NCBI RefSeq assembly: GCF_004359375.1
Contig: NZ_CP034726.1
Coordinates: forward strand, 992,001-1,056,000
DNA: 64,000 nucleotides
Direction of reading: 5' to 3'
Source of the DNA: Acetilactobacillus jinshanensis
GTDB lineage: Bacteria > Bacillota > Bacilli > Lactobacillales > Lactobacillaceae
The translations under genes were made by a program, and so were the position numbers. The notes below the pieces were generated by a model. It was not told where the DNA came from. It did not search any database and saw only the letters and a program-made list of their open reading frames with translations. Of this stretch, positions 8,913 through 18,225 are shown piece by piece. Every line of letters starts with the position of its first letter. The first letter of the stretch is position 1.

Positions 8913-9863
8913 TTATTTTTTAATTTTATGTAGAGATTCAGCCAGGTGAACTAAGTCAATTGCCATTTTTTGGTTATGGGCTACATAATGATATTTGAGG
9001 CCTAAGCGGTAAATGTAGCCGTTGATGTAGTCGACTTCGGTTGGTCGATTCTTGAACATATCCTGGCACATTGACGGGTAATGTTCTGGCATGGCGTACT
9101 TTGCGGCGTGGTACATATTCTGCCATTCTGTTTGACGGTCGTTGAGTAAGTGAATTCCGGCACGTTCACAAACGTCGTAGGCTTCGTTGATCAAGCTAAT
9201 TGATAACGGCTTTGATGCGGGTGAACTGATGAACTGACCCATGTTGCACTGGAATGCGGTACATAGGGTATTACCCACGGAGTTCAATAGAAGTTTGTTT
9301 AGGAACATCCCAATGAAGTTCGTGGTGTAATGCGGGTTTAAATTAGCTTTCTGGAATTCCTTAATTAATTCTTTGGTGACCTTGCCAGGTTTACCATCCT
9401 GCTTACAAATATGACAGGATCCGCTACCGGGTTTGCCGATGAAGTTATCGTCACCCGCCTTGTTAAGAACGGTTGCGATCATTGCGGTTCCACCGATAAC
9501 ATGACTCTTATCAAAGTATTTATCGATTTTCGGGATGTGACCCATGCCGTTCATAAAGGTAATGGCATATTGCTTGTCATTAAAAAAGTGCTTGCAGCGC
9601 TTTAACATTTCGTCTAAACCCATCTGTTTGGGTTCAAACATGACGATGTCGGGATGATCCTGGTATTCTTCGGGTGAATAAATGTTGACCTTGACTAAAT
9701 GTCGGCCCTTGCCATCTCTGGAAATATAAACACCGTGTTGCTTACGGATCGTGCCGACCTGTGGTTTCCACGTATCGACGAAATCAACCGGATAGCCAGC
9801 TTGTTGAAGTAGGACACCGAACCGTAATCCCATTGCGCCAGCGCCTAAAATTGCGTATTTCAT
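8913..9863 (-). CDS. panE: Ketopantoate reductase family protein (PanE/ApbA)
   Basis: 316 residues. The N-terminus MKYAILGAGAMG is the NADPH-binding GxGxxG of 2-dehydropantoate 2-reductases. The middle carries the family's Lys/Asn region (NKLLLNSVGN, near residues 188-197), and a helical C-terminal domain follows. It would reduce ketopantoate to pantoate for CoA synthesis; some lactobacillar paralogues act on other 2-oxo acids, so substrate is moderately certain. ATG 9863 follows GGGAGG. Confidence 0.82.
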   Translation of the reverse strand: MKYAILGAGAMGLRFGVLLQQAGYPVDFVDTWKPQVGTIRKQHGVYISRDGKGRHLVKVNIYSPEEYQDHPDIVMFEPKQMGLDEMLKRCKHFFNDKQYAITFMNGMGHIPKIDKYFDKSHVIGGTAMIATVLNKAGDDNFIGKPGSGSCHICKQDGKPGKVTKELIKEFQKANLNPHYTTNFIGMFLNKLLLNSVGNTLCTAFQCNMGQFISSPASKPLSISLINEAYDVCERAGIHLLNDRQTEWQNMYHAAKYAMPEHYPSMCQDMFKNRPTEVDYINGYIYRLGLKYHYVAHNQKMAIDLVHLAESLHKIKK

Positions 9864-9958
9864 AAATATTAACCTCCCAGCCTTAATAATAGGCTACTAA
9901 CGGGTGAGATTTAATCTTTTTAAATTAATTACTTAAATATGTGATTAAATGTTTCTTT

Positions 9959-10654
9959 TTATAATGCTAGATACTGTTGATAAACAACTAACAAGCGATG
10001 ATTATACGTCCAAAAGCCATTACGCAAGAGACGGCTCTTACCGTGAATAACACTCGCGGGTAACTGTTGACAACGAATGTTACCCCAGTAGAACGGCGTC
10101 TTCGGTGCTTTTTCCATGATGGATTCCTTTTGGTTTTCAACGGCTTCTAAGGTTTCACCAAGGATTTCTTCTAGGGGTTTGTTATCGAATGGGATGTTAT
10201 AATTTTGATTTGATCGCACGTAGTTGTTACAAATCCCGCCTAGATTGGCAACTTTGCGATCCCGATCACTGTACTTTAGGAAATGTGTATGATCAGACGT
10301 ATCCCAAGTTAGGCACCAGCCGGAGACGTATTCCATGACCTGTTGATTGAATTCGGGACTCACCAGCCAACGGCAGAAATTACGCATGTTCGTTGCGTAA
10401 TGGGTGTTCTGAATGTCTTCATTAGTGAGTTCGTTGAACAATAACGTCATCATGGCCGTTACGTCTGCGTAACGATCGTTATTGATGACGGCGACGTTGC
10501 CGAGGCCCATTACGTCTTCGTTCTTGATCATTTCAATATCATCAAAGGCAAAAAAGTGGTCCACGTCGCTGACCCGTAGGTAGATGCAGCCTTCGATTAA
10601 GGTTGTCATAATGATGTGATGATTGTATTTAATTTTAAAGATTCCGGTGTTCAT
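9959..10654 (-). CDS. Hypothetical protein (231 aa)
   Basis: I do not recognise this family. The protein is soluble, mixed alpha/beta and rich in Asn and aromatic residues, with no signal peptide or membrane segment. ATG 10654 follows AAGGATCG. It stands alone between panE and a pair of small membrane genes on the other strand. Confidence 0.6.
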   Translation of the reverse strand: MNTGIFKIKYNHHIIMTTLIEGCIYLRVSDVDHFFAFDDIEMIKNEDVMGLGNVAVINNDRYADVTAMMTLLFNELTNEDIQNTHYATNMRNFCRWLVSPEFNQQVMEYVSGWCLTWDTSDHTHFLKYSDRDRKVANLGGICNNYVRSNQNYNIPFDNKPLEEILGETLEAVENQKESIMEKAPKTPFYWGNIRCQQLPASVIHGKSRLLRNGFWTYNHRLLVVYQQYLAL

Positions 10655-10740
10655 GTTTATCGATCCTTGTTTTAGACTGCCTATATTTTAACATTAAGGC
10701 GATTTCAGATAGAATATATCTAACGATAGGGTGATTATTG

Positions 10741-10920
10741 ATGGACATCTTGGTTCATGGCGGTGTTGTTGCCGCACGGTTTATTATGAAATTTTTACAT
10801 TTCGTGACCGAAAAGATCTTTTCGGATACACTGGGGCTTCCATACCCAATTGCCGAAGCGTTGACCTGGTTAGTTGTTGCCCTGGTGGGTGTAATTATTT
10901 ACAAGAAGTGGAAGCGATAA
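10741..10920 (+). CDS. Small membrane protein (59 aa)
   Basis: The start is ATG 10741 behind GATAGGGTG; a TTG immediately before it is in frame. A C-terminal membrane helix (about residues 41-54, ALTWLVVALVGVIIY) ends in KKWKR, giving an N-out/C-in type tail. It is followed one base later by a second small membrane ORF, so the two form a coupled pair. Function unknown. Confidence 0.55.
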   Translation: MDILVHGGVVAARFIMKFLHFVTEKIFSDTLGLPYPIAEALTWLVVALVGVIIYKKWKR

Positions 10921-10921
10921 A

Positions 10922-11074
10922 ATGCCGCAGAATTGGGAGACCTGGCTCGGTTACATCTTTGCCGGGATGTTCGGACTAGGCGCGTTGATCATCTTTATAG
11001 CGTTAATCATGCTGATCATCTGGTTTATCTTACCGCCAAAACATTATCATCATGGTCATCATAGAGACAAATAA
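10922..11074 (+). CDS. Small membrane protein with His-rich tail (50 aa)
   Basis: ATG 10922 lies one base after the stop of the previous ORF, indicating translational coupling. The 50 residues contain a long hydrophobic helix (about residues 11-36) and a cytoplasmic or surface tail HYHHGHHRDK that could bind metal. It is followed by an intrinsic terminator. Function unknown. Confidence 0.55.
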   Translation: MPQNWETWLGYIFAGMFGLGALIIFIALIMLIIWFILPPKHYHHGHHRDK

Positions 11075-11106
11075 AAAAGCATCACGAATTAATCGTGATG
11101 CTTTTA
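11075..11106. terminator. Bidirectional intrinsic terminator
   Basis: AAAAGCATCACGA, a short loop and TCGTGATGCTTTTA separate the small membrane gene pair from the converging permease gene. Confidence 0.85.
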
Positions 11107-11126
11107 ATTGATTTTAGGGTTGGAAT

Positions 11127-12488
11127 TTACTTACTGGAAATTGACTTATATGAACTCTTGGTATGATGAACACTCATGAAGTATCCAATTACGCCCCATA
11201 CCAGAACGGCATATGGCATTAAGTTCAATGGGAACTGTGGTACTGGATAGATGTTAGAAATTAGCGGAAATACCAAAACAACAAAACCAACGATTGGTGC
11301 AAAATCATGCTTGATGAATGAATGCTTGATGTCCTTGTGCTTTCTGAAGAATACAAATGAACCAACACAAGAAAGCATGTAGATGACGATCATGCAAAGG
11401 GCACCTAAAGTAACGTAGTACAGATAATCATTAACGGCACCGAACTTAAAGGCAACTAGTGCGTATAATACGATGGAAATTGCTAATACGGTATATACAG
11501 CATGACTAGGTGCGTTGTGTTTAGTATTAAATACACCTAAGCTCTTTGGTAAGTAGTGGTGTTCACCTAAGGCGTAGTACATGTAGATAGCGGCATTCGT
11601 AACACAAAGGTCGGCACCAAAACAACTGATGAAAATGGCTAAATCAACGACGAATGCCATTTCAGGTCCCATGAATCTAACGGCTAAGGAGTTTAATGGG
11701 GTCTGAGAAGCAGCTAATGTGCCAATGTGACCAGTACCATAGCCAATAACAACGGCATAACTAACGAATACGAAGATTGCCATGCCACCGAAAATTGTAG
11801 CTAGTAATGCATGCGGAACGGCTTTCTTTGGTTCTTTACAACGGGTAGCAACGGTACAAACAACTTCGAAACCAACGAAGCAAAGAACGGTGTAAACAAC
11901 ACCTTGACCGATGCCAGAGAAACTAGTGGATGGAATGAAAGGTTTGATCGTGATACCTTGATCCCCACCTTTAGCGATAATGATGATACTCATTACCAAT
12001 AGGAAGGTAACGGCAAGTGCTTCAGTAACTAGGGAAATGTTACTGGTTAACTTAATCCCATGACTAAGGATTAGTAGCATGATGATCAAGATAATGAAAC
12101 CACACATTGCAGATGATAGTTGAATCCCAATATTCTTAAGTACTAATGAAGCATACATCCCAGCTTGACCAGCCATAGCAACACTTAATACAGTATAGCT
12201 TAACATGATAATCCAGCCTGAGACAAAGCCCCAGTGTTCACCTAATGCAACTCTGTTGTAGGCATAAATTGATCCATCAGCAGCCACTCGTTTTGACATT
12301 TCGTAGAAGCCGGTCGCAACTAGTAGCATCGCGATGGCGGCGATTAAGAATGAAAGCGGTAGGTTGACACCGGCGAATTTAGCACCTGGACCGGTGTTCC
12401 CGGCCATGGATCCAGTTGGAGCCATGGTGGCTAGTGACAATGCAAAAGCTTCTAAAGCGTTAATCTTATGACCTTTAGTATGAGTCAT
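11127..12488 (-). CDS. APC-family amino acid permease
   Basis: 453 residues with about twelve membrane helices. The first helix motif APTGSMAGNTGPGA fits the APC superfamily substrate-binding region, and helix 6 contains FVGFEVVCTVATRCKEPKKAVP, a typical FxGFE..T..E..NP-like APC signature. It would import an amino acid or related amine with protons. The substrate cannot be read. ATG 12488 follows GAGGTGGATG. Confidence 0.85.
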   Translation of the reverse strand: MTHTKGHKINALEAFALSLATMAPTGSMAGNTGPGAKFAGVNLPLSFLIAAIAMLLVATGFYEMSKRVAADGSIYAYNRVALGEHWGFVSGWIIMLSYTVLSVAMAGQAGMYASLVLKNIGIQLSSAMCGFIILIIMLLILSHGIKLTSNISLVTEALAVTFLLVMSIIIIAKGGDQGITIKPFIPSTSFSGIGQGVVYTVLCFVGFEVVCTVATRCKEPKKAVPHALLATIFGGMAIFVFVSYAVVIGYGTGHIGTLAASQTPLNSLAVRFMGPEMAFVVDLAIFISCFGADLCVTNAAIYMYYALGEHHYLPKSLGVFNTKHNAPSHAVYTVLAISIVLYALVAFKFGAVNDYLYYVTLGALCMIVIYMLSCVGSFVFFRKHKDIKHSFIKHDFAPIVGFVVLVFPLISNIYPVPQFPLNLMPYAVLVWGVIGYFMSVHHTKSSYKSISSK

Positions 12489-12525
12489 AATTCATCCACC
12501 TCTTAAAAGATTTTGGTACTCAAAA

Positions 12526-12555
12526 TCCTTACAATTATTTAATAAATTGTAAGGA
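12526..12555. promoter_or_regulatory. Inverted repeat upstream of the APC permease
   Basis: TCCTTACAATT, an 8-bp AT spacer and AATTGTAAGGA form a perfect 11-bp inverted repeat 38-67 bp ahead of the permease start. It could be a repressor operator or a leader hairpin; on the minus strand it is followed by only four T. Confidence 0.45.
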
Positions 12556-12556
12556 T

Positions 12557-12946
12557 CAATATTCATATTGGCATACGCTTTTTCTTATCTACAACTTTAA
12601 TAATAAACATTTTAATAAAACAGTCAACACTATGTTCACTTTTATTCATAAATATTTAATTTGTGAATAATTTTACTTCACTTTTCGGTGTGTGAGCATG
12701 ATTTAGAATTGTAATTTATAATTAATTATAAATTACATGAATACCATAAAATAAACACGCTAGTCCTCGTAAATTGCCACAGGAAAGCGTGCGTAAATAT
12801 TTAATATTAAAGCTGAGACATAGGAATGACAGGTAGAAATAATACATAGGTTTTTGTCCCCATTCAGTTGTCGGTATGCCACAGTATGCCCCTCTGGAAT
12901 ACTTCAAGTCCTATTCACTATCGTGTAAAACATTTCTACTGTCGTA
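12557..12946. other. Non-coding stretch with palindrome and doubtful ORF
   Basis: It contains a 26-bp perfect AT palindrome at 12711-12736 and a 61-codon minus-strand frame from a TTG at 12907 (weak AATAGGA upstream) whose product is Cys- and aromatic-rich and unlike a normal protein. I see no convincing gene here. It may be a decayed mobile or gene remnant. Confidence 0.35.
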
Positions 12947-12977
12947 AAAAGAGCTAGCTGAGAAGCTAGCTCTTTTG
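12947..12977 (-). terminator. Intrinsic terminator of the HAD gene
   Basis: AAAAAGAGCTAGCT, a 5-base spacer and AGCTAGCTCTTTT form a strong hairpin just downstream of the minus-strand HAD gene. Confidence 0.8.
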
Positions 12978-12990
12978 CGTTATTAGATTT

Positions 12991-13758
12991 TTAGATTAAG
13001 GCATAGTGTTTTAAGCCTTTAGCGATCCCGTTACGGTTATTAGTATCGGTGATGAATGATCCGTTAGCTTTACACGGTGCTAAAGCGTTGCCCATGGCAA
13101 CAGAATAGTCAACTTCATTAAACATGTTAATGTCATTCATACCGTCACCAAATGCATAGGTAGGGACGTTTTCTAAGTGTAATTTTTTAAGCAAAATCTG
13201 AACGCCCAACTGTTTACTGACACCTGATTTCATAACATCAAGGCAGTAGGGACTGTTCCGAACGATATGCAGTTCACCTTTAAATTGATTAATGTAATAT
13301 CGATCTAGTTTATCGGTGAAAAGATTAACGAAATTAATCGGGTGATTCTGGTAGAAGTTGGCCTGAATCGGTGGGTCAACGTTGAAATGCTCATAATTGG
13401 CGACCGTTAAAGGTGTTGACTGGTTAAGAACGACCTGATGCTGAGTCTGAAATGAAATAGCGTCCTGGTGCTTGATGGTCATCAAGCTTAACTTTTGAAG
13501 AATCGCATTCGGGATCGTAATTGTATTTAAGACCTTATGATGGTACTGAATGTAACTGCCGTTACTGCAGATAACCGTCTTAACACCGGTGACCCGCATA
13601 ATGTCAGAAATCATCAGTAGATTGCGACCGGTAGAGATGACTGGTAAGACATGGTTATCCCGTAATGAAGTCAGGGCATTTAAGGTACTGGCCTGGACAT
13701 GCTTAGTTGAATCTAACAATGTTCCATCTAAATCAAAAAATACAACTGCTTTATACAT
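12991..13758 (-). CDS. Cof-type HAD-superfamily phosphatase
   Basis: 255 residues. Motif I is FFDLDGTLL (nucleophile Asp9 and Asp11), motif II is the STGR region near residue 42, a Lys (GVSKQLG) is motif III and GDGMNDINM is motif IV. A cap domain lies between motifs II and III, the Cof/YkrA type that dephosphorylates sugar phosphates or related small molecules. It is highly similar to the broken gene at 56354-57133. Substrate unknown. Confidence 0.88.
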   Translation of the reverse strand: MYKAVVFFDLDGTLLDSTKHVQASTLNALTSLRDNHVLPVISTGRNLLMISDIMRVTGVKTVICSNGSYIQYHHKVLNTITIPNAILQKLSLMTIKHQDAISFQTQHQVVLNQSTPLTVANYEHFNVDPPIQANFYQNHPINFVNLFTDKLDRYYINQFKGELHIVRNSPYCLDVMKSGVSKQLGVQILLKKLHLENVPTYAFGDGMNDINMFNEVDYSVAMGNALAPCKANGSFITDTNNRNGIAKGLKHYALI

Positions 13759-14080
13759 TCGATTGACCCCTTTATGAGTTTACTTTCCAATATAAGGCGA
13801 AAAATCACCAAAGACAATTGATTTGAACGTATTCGTAAAAATCAACATGATTGACCTAATTAATCGATTGATAATCAAATCAATAATTATTTATCCTATA
13901 TGAAGACTAAGGACTAATCATCCGTTAGAAGTTATAATAACGCTCGATTAAGGAGTCTTGGCTAATTATATTTAGCTAAGACTCTTTAGTTTAGGGGCTG
14001 ATTAACGAGGATCTGTATTGTATATGGTACAATTTACCTGAATTAGAACAATTAATTGAACGAATTCGAAGGTGAAATCA
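13759..14080. other. Intergenic region with hairpin
   Basis: The region between divergent HAD and nfo genes. A hairpin at 13954-13983 (AGTCTTGGCTAA / TTAGCTAAGACT) has only a poor T-tract behind it. A TATAAT-like box lies at 13933-13938 without a clear -35. No ORF is supported. Confidence 0.4.
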
Positions 14081-15004
14081 TTGAGTAGATTTTTAATCGG
14101 TTCACACGTTGGTATGAAAGGCAAGGATCAATTCTTAGGATCCGTTAAACAGGCCTATGATTACGGTGAAAATAGCTTCATGGTCTTTACGGGAACTCCA
14201 TATAGTTCAAAGCGAACCCCGTTATCTAAGCTTCATATTCCTGAAGCTAAGGCGTTTATGAAAGATCATCAGATGGAGCCTGTTGTGGTCCATGCACCAT
14301 ACATCATTAATCTAGCAAACACCAAACGACCGCGAACCTTTGGCTTTGGTGTCCAGATGTTAAGGACCGAAGTTAAACGTTCCGAAGCGTTAGGTGCTAA
14401 GGAAGTCGTCTGGCATCCGGGCGCTCACGTTGGTGCCGGTGCTGAAAAGGGTATCAAGTCCGTCATTAAGGGCTTGAACGACGTGATTGATCCGCATCAA
14501 ACCTGCCAGATTGCGATTGAAACCATGGCCGGCAAGGGGACCGAAGTTGGCCGTAATTTTGAACAGATTGCTGAAATGATCAGTGGTGTTCAGAATAACG
14601 ATAAGCTGGCTGTTTGTTTTGACACTTGCCACACCAGTGATGCTGGTTATCACATCAAAGACGATTTTGATGGCGTCCTTAATAAATTCGATCATGTCAT
14701 CGGCCTGGATCGATTAAAGGTCGTTCACCTGAATGATTCCAAGAACCCACGTGGTGCTCATAAGGACCGTCATCAAGACATCGGCATGGGCCACATCGGT
14801 TTTAAAGCTTTGAATTACGTGGCCCACCATCCACAACTAGCTAACGTTCCCAAGATTTTGGAAACGCCGTCTATTAAGGACATTAACGGTAAATCTGTTT
14901 CACCACATCCGTATGAGATTAAGATGCTTAAGAAACAGAAGTTCGTGCCAAATTATTGGGATGCCGTTAAGAAGCATATACCGTTAGATCAGTTCGATAA
15001 TTAG
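14081..15004 (+). CDS. nfo: Endonuclease IV (AP endonuclease)
   Basis: About 307 residues, close to the usual 280-300. A zinc-dependent enzyme cutting 5' of abasic sites. Motifs include IGSHVG at the start, VVHAPYIINLA, the zinc-ligand stretches IAIETMAGKG and CFDTCHTSDAGY, HLNDSKNPRGAHKDRHQDIGMGHIG, and ILETPSI. I chose TTG 14081 because GAAGGTG lies 7 bases upstream and the product then begins SRFLIGSHV as in the family; a GTG three codons earlier overlaps that SD. Confidence 0.92.
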   Translation: MSRFLIGSHVGMKGKDQFLGSVKQAYDYGENSFMVFTGTPYSSKRTPLSKLHIPEAKAFMKDHQMEPVVVHAPYIINLANTKRPRTFGFGVQMLRTEVKRSEALGAKEVVWHPGAHVGAGAEKGIKSVIKGLNDVIDPHQTCQIAIETMAGKGTEVGRNFEQIAEMISGVQNNDKLAVCFDTCHTSDAGYHIKDDFDGVLNKFDHVIGLDRLKVVHLNDSKNPRGAHKDRHQDIGMGHIGFKALNYVAHHPQLANVPKILETPSIKDINGKSVSPHPYEIKMLKKQKFVPNYWDAVKKHIPLDQFDN

Positions 15005-15030
15005 ATCATCAAATATTGTAACAATCGTTG

Positions 15031-15064
15031 ATGTCTCAGCTCCTTTTAGCTGGGGCATTTTTTA
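15031..15064 (+). terminator. Intrinsic terminator after nfo
   Basis: CTCAGCTCCTTTTAGCTGGGG hairpin followed by ATTTTTT. Confidence 0.75.
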
Positions 15065-15149
15065 TTACTACCTATACTATGCAGGCAATGTTATCAACAG
15101 TCCGGATAATGTATAATTATTACGACACTAAATATATCGATGGGTAGTA

Positions 15150-16958
15150 ATGATGTTGAAAAAATGGAAACGAATTGGAATTAACGGTATTCCATATTTA
15201 TTGATCATGGCATTTACGCTGGTTCTGTTATCATATGGAATTCGTAGCCAATCGTTTATCGGTGGCCTTGATACTCATTTTCACATGAACAGTTTTTACG
15301 AGGCCGCTCGTCAGATTGCGACTGGTCACTACAGTTATTTTATGTCGCTGTATGGCTTTGGTCAGAGTGGGCGAGTCGTAAACGCGTTATATGGTCCGGT
15401 CTTTAACTACTTAGGTGGGCTGTTGCTTTTGGCAACCCATAGCTGGGTTCATTTCCAACTTTGGCTATTATTCATCACGATAACGTTAAGCGGAGTTGCG
15501 ATGTATCTGTTGACCAAAAAATGTCACGTCAATCACGTTGTCGCAATCTTCATAGCGTTTATGTACATGTTGACTCACCCAATCATCTCAAGTTGGTTCG
15601 GGAATTCCGAATTTATGGGCCTCGGTGCCGCGTTTTTACCATTCATCATCATGGCCGGTGTTGACATTGTTCAGCGTCGTCGGATTCGGATCCTGTACCT
15701 AGCTTTGCCAATGGCGGTGATCCTGCAGATTCACCTCATGACGAGCCTAATTGCCGTATTGGCACTGGTTCCTTTCGTTCTCGTTGGGATCGTTCTTACT
15801 CATCATACGATTAAAATGCTGATTAACGGCACCGTTGCCGTAATTATCACGGCACTTTTAAGTGGTAACGTTCTGGGGACGATCTACGATATTTATTCAT
15901 CCAACCAGTTGATCCCGACGTACCCAGTCTTTCATATGCAGTCGATGGAAAATGCGTTAATGCTTCATTCTAACCACATTGAAATTCCGGCCGGTGAATT
16001 TTTACTGATCGTAATTCTGCTTTACGCAATTTTTCAGTGGAAACACCTGCGCATCTTGGATTGGACGATCTTGGTTGATGGACTAGGTTTTCTATGGCTA
16101 TCATCGGCTTATTTCCCGTGGGATCATTTATGGCCAATCTGGCCCAAGATTTCCAGTATCATTCAGTTTCCGGCTCGTTTCTTGCCCGTCGCACTATTAT
16201 TATTACTCCTGTTACTGGGCCGAATTATTACTAACGTTTGGGAACGGGCCGTAATTAGACCTTGGCCGAGTATTAATCGCAGCGTCCTAAGTCTCTTTAT
16301 GATCGTCATCTTCATCGTAACGTTAGTACCTAATATGAGTTACATTAAATGGGCGTCTTCAACCGTTTGGAACCGTAACTACGTCGTTCATTTCAACGGT
16401 GGAATTTCTAAGCATCGCTTCGACGGTCCATTATTAAGATCAGCTTACCGAAGCCATAATCTTCACCGGGGCCTAACGATCGTTAATAAGATTACGACGG
16501 ATTATTTACCAACTCCGCATCAGATGACACAGAAGGGTTATTATAGCTCACCAATATATCGTGACTATGCGAAAGCCTACATTAATAACCCAATTCATTT
16601 TAAGAAGCAAGTTAAAAGTCATCAGATTAATCTAAGCTGGCGCTTACCAGGAAAGGCTAATTTGAATAATCTAGGCCAGATTGGGATGACTCGTAAACGG
16701 ATCTTGGTACCGGTCACTGATTACCGACACTCGATCGTTCGCTTGAATGGTCACCGGATCGATCCTAAAAAGTCACTTGTGGGTGCTATTCAGCTCCGTT
16801 TAAAGCGTGGTGTAACTAATCATCTCAGTATTCAATACCAGCCTGGCGAGTTCTTTAAAGTTATGAGTACGTTAAGCATTGTGGGTTGGCTACTGATGCT
16901 ATGCTATGGCTTGTATAAGCTAATGAAGTTCGTGAAGAATTCACTTCACAAGGCGTGA
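15150..16958 (+). CDS. PTPS-related / YfhO-like multi-pass membrane protein
   Basis: 602 residues with about 12 helices, a GT-C-like layout: a first helix, then an extracellular loop with an Asp and His (GGLDTHFHMNSFYEAARQI) and later an extracellular C-terminal domain before a last helix at about 575-595. This matches membrane proteins annotated 6-pyruvoyl-tetrahydropterin-synthase-related or YfhO-like, thought to act in lipid-linked sugar or cell-envelope chemistry. The same architecture recurs at 21394 and 23171. The start may be ATG 15150 or the adjacent ATG. Enzymatic role unproven. Confidence 0.7.
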   Translation: MMLKKWKRIGINGIPYLLIMAFTLVLLSYGIRSQSFIGGLDTHFHMNSFYEAARQIATGHYSYFMSLYGFGQSGRVVNALYGPVFNYLGGLLLLATHSWVHFQLWLLFITITLSGVAMYLLTKKCHVNHVVAIFIAFMYMLTHPIISSWFGNSEFMGLGAAFLPFIIMAGVDIVQRRRIRILYLALPMAVILQIHLMTSLIAVLALVPFVLVGIVLTHHTIKMLINGTVAVIITALLSGNVLGTIYDIYSSNQLIPTYPVFHMQSMENALMLHSNHIEIPAGEFLLIVILLYAIFQWKHLRILDWTILVDGLGFLWLSSAYFPWDHLWPIWPKISSIIQFPARFLPVALLLLLLLLGRIITNVWERAVIRPWPSINRSVLSLFMIVIFIVTLVPNMSYIKWASSTVWNRNYVVHFNGGISKHRFDGPLLRSAYRSHNLHRGLTIVNKITTDYLPTPHQMTQKGYYSSPIYRDYAKAYINNPIHFKKQVKSHQINLSWRLPGKANLNNLGQIGMTRKRILVPVTDYRHSIVRLNGHRIDPKKSLVGAIQLRLKRGVTNHLSIQYQPGEFFKVMSTLSIVGWLLMLCYGLYKLMKFVKNSLHKA

Positions 16959-17016
16959 TATAATTGAAGTAGTAATGATTGGACGATATCCGCTGCTTCA
17001 GAAAGGACAATTTTTA

Positions 17017-17409
17017 ATGGTCATTAGTAAACACACGAAACCGTTCTTGCTTAATTTAGCTAACATTCGGATTATTTACAGTACACCAGAATGGTCCGGT
17101 ACCGATCGGTACTTTATGGACGCCATCGAGCAAGCCATTAACGATGGGGTCGGTAATCATGATCCGGCTCATAAATGGTATTTGGTCAGCGCTCCGGATT
17201 ACGATCCTAGTAAAGCTAATTCAAAGATTGCGCCCGGTCGTGATTTAGCTAATCAATATGCCGCCAATTACGATTATGATCAGAAGCAGACCTTTATCTA
17301 TCACCGTAAGCGTCATCATTCTCGTAAGATTCGCATTAAGAGCGCTAGTCAAAAGGATATCAAGAATAATCCAACCATTTCAGAATTGATTAAAAAAGCT
17401 AAAAAATAA
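17017..17409 (+). CDS. Hypothetical basic protein (130 aa)
   Basis: The start is chosen at ATG 17017 because GAAAGGA lies just upstream; an in-frame ATG at 16975 lacks one. The C-terminus is very basic (HRKRHHSRKIRIKS and a Lys-rich tail). It is not a membrane protein and no family is recognised. Confidence 0.6.
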   Translation: MVISKHTKPFLLNLANIRIIYSTPEWSGTDRYFMDAIEQAINDGVGNHDPAHKWYLVSAPDYDPSKANSKIAPGRDLANQYAANYDYDQKQTFIYHRKRHHSRKIRIKSASQKDIKNNPTISELIKKAKK

Positions 17410-17412
17410 ATA

Positions 17413-17452
17413 AAACAGCGTTATTGATTAAAAAATAACGCTGCTTTTTAGA
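17413..17452. terminator. Bidirectional intrinsic terminator
   Basis: CAGCGTTATT...AATAACGCTGCTTTTTA between converging genes. Confidence 0.8.
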
Positions 17453-17463
17453 TTTAGTTAAAG

Positions 17464-17859
17464 TTATTTAATTCCGTAGTCAGTAATTAGCCACATGATA
17501 AAGTTTTCGGGGGCTAACGAATCCTTGAAAATCCCGTTGGCAAATAACATGACCATCATGATCTTCGGCTTTTTATGTGGTTGCTTGATCATCGCTTTGG
17601 AAAGTAACCAGTGATGAATCAATCGTTTTCCGTAAGGAGTTTTATAGTAGGCAACGATGGCTTTACCAAGGGTGCTTTTGCGCTTGACGGTCAGCACGTC
17701 ACCACTGTCGATGATCTTTTTAATGTTATTAATTTGGTATTCACGTGGACTAGGTGGATCGATTGGATCACCGTCATGTTCAGGCTTCAGGTGCGGTCGA
17801 TAATTAACGTCGATCTGACGCTGTAAGATCCCGTCCAGAATGATTTGAATTGGATTAAT
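17464..17859 (-). CDS. Hypothetical protein with apparent AUU start (about 131 aa)
   Basis: The frame is open from a TAA at 17874 to the stop at 17464, but no ATG, GTG or TTG occurs until a GTG at 17697, in the middle of good coding sequence. A perfect AAGGAG lies at 17873-17868, 5 and 8 bases ahead of two consecutive ATT codons (17862, 17859). The likely start is therefore AUU, or the gene has lost its start codon. The product has no recognised domain; it has a Pro/Asp-rich middle (DGDPIDPPSP) and a hydrophobic C-terminus. Confidence 0.6.
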   Translation of the reverse strand: MNPIQIILDGILQRQIDVNYRPHLKPEHDGDPIDPPSPREYQINNIKKIIDSGDVLTVKRKSTLGKAIVAYYKTPYGKRLIHHWLLSKAMIKQPHKKPKIMMVMLFANGIFKDSLAPENFIMWLITDYGIK

Positions 17860-17998
17860 AATATTAACTCCTTAAATGACTATCGTTACTTATATTATAG
17901 CATGTTTAGTGATATGACCCGAAAATCACGTAATTTGATTAATTATCAACTGATAGGGTAGTATTAATTTGTAAATTCAAAGTAAAGAGGGGTATAAG

Positions 17999-18127
17999 AT
18001 GGACATTCAAAAAGCTAAAAAGATTTTAGCCAGCGAAAACGATACCCACGGTTATTACACAACTGATGAAGAAATGGACGATCTTTACGAGTTATGCAAC
18101 GGCCACAAGAATAAATACGAAAAGTAA
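17999..18127 (+). CDS. Small soluble protein (42 aa)
   Basis: ATG 17999 follows AGAGGGG at proper spacing and the ORF ends at TAA 18127. The 42 residues are charged with an acidic middle (TTDEEMDDLYEL) and no membrane segment. A G-U containing terminator follows at about 18144-18180. I do not recognise it, but the SD and terminator support a real gene. Confidence 0.6.
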   Translation: MDIQKAKKILASENDTHGYYTTDEEMDDLYELCNGHKNKYEK

Positions 18128-18143
18128 TTTTGATAATTAATCT

Positions 18144-18180
18144 AGAGCTCGAAAATTGTGAATTCGGGTTCTTTTTCTTT
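18144..18180 (+). terminator. Intrinsic terminator
   Basis: AGAGCTCGAA...TTCGGGTTCT hairpin with two G-U pairs, followed by TTTTCTTTT. Confidence 0.65.
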
Positions 18181-18225
18181 TGGAAAATTTGCTAAAATAG
18201 AACCTGTTTAAAGGAGCGTGTCCAG

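Noticed and set aside
12722-12907. 61-codon minus-strand ORF from TTG
   Set aside because: Composition (Cys- and aromatic-rich) is unlike a real protein and the SD is weak; listed only as part of an intergenic stretch.
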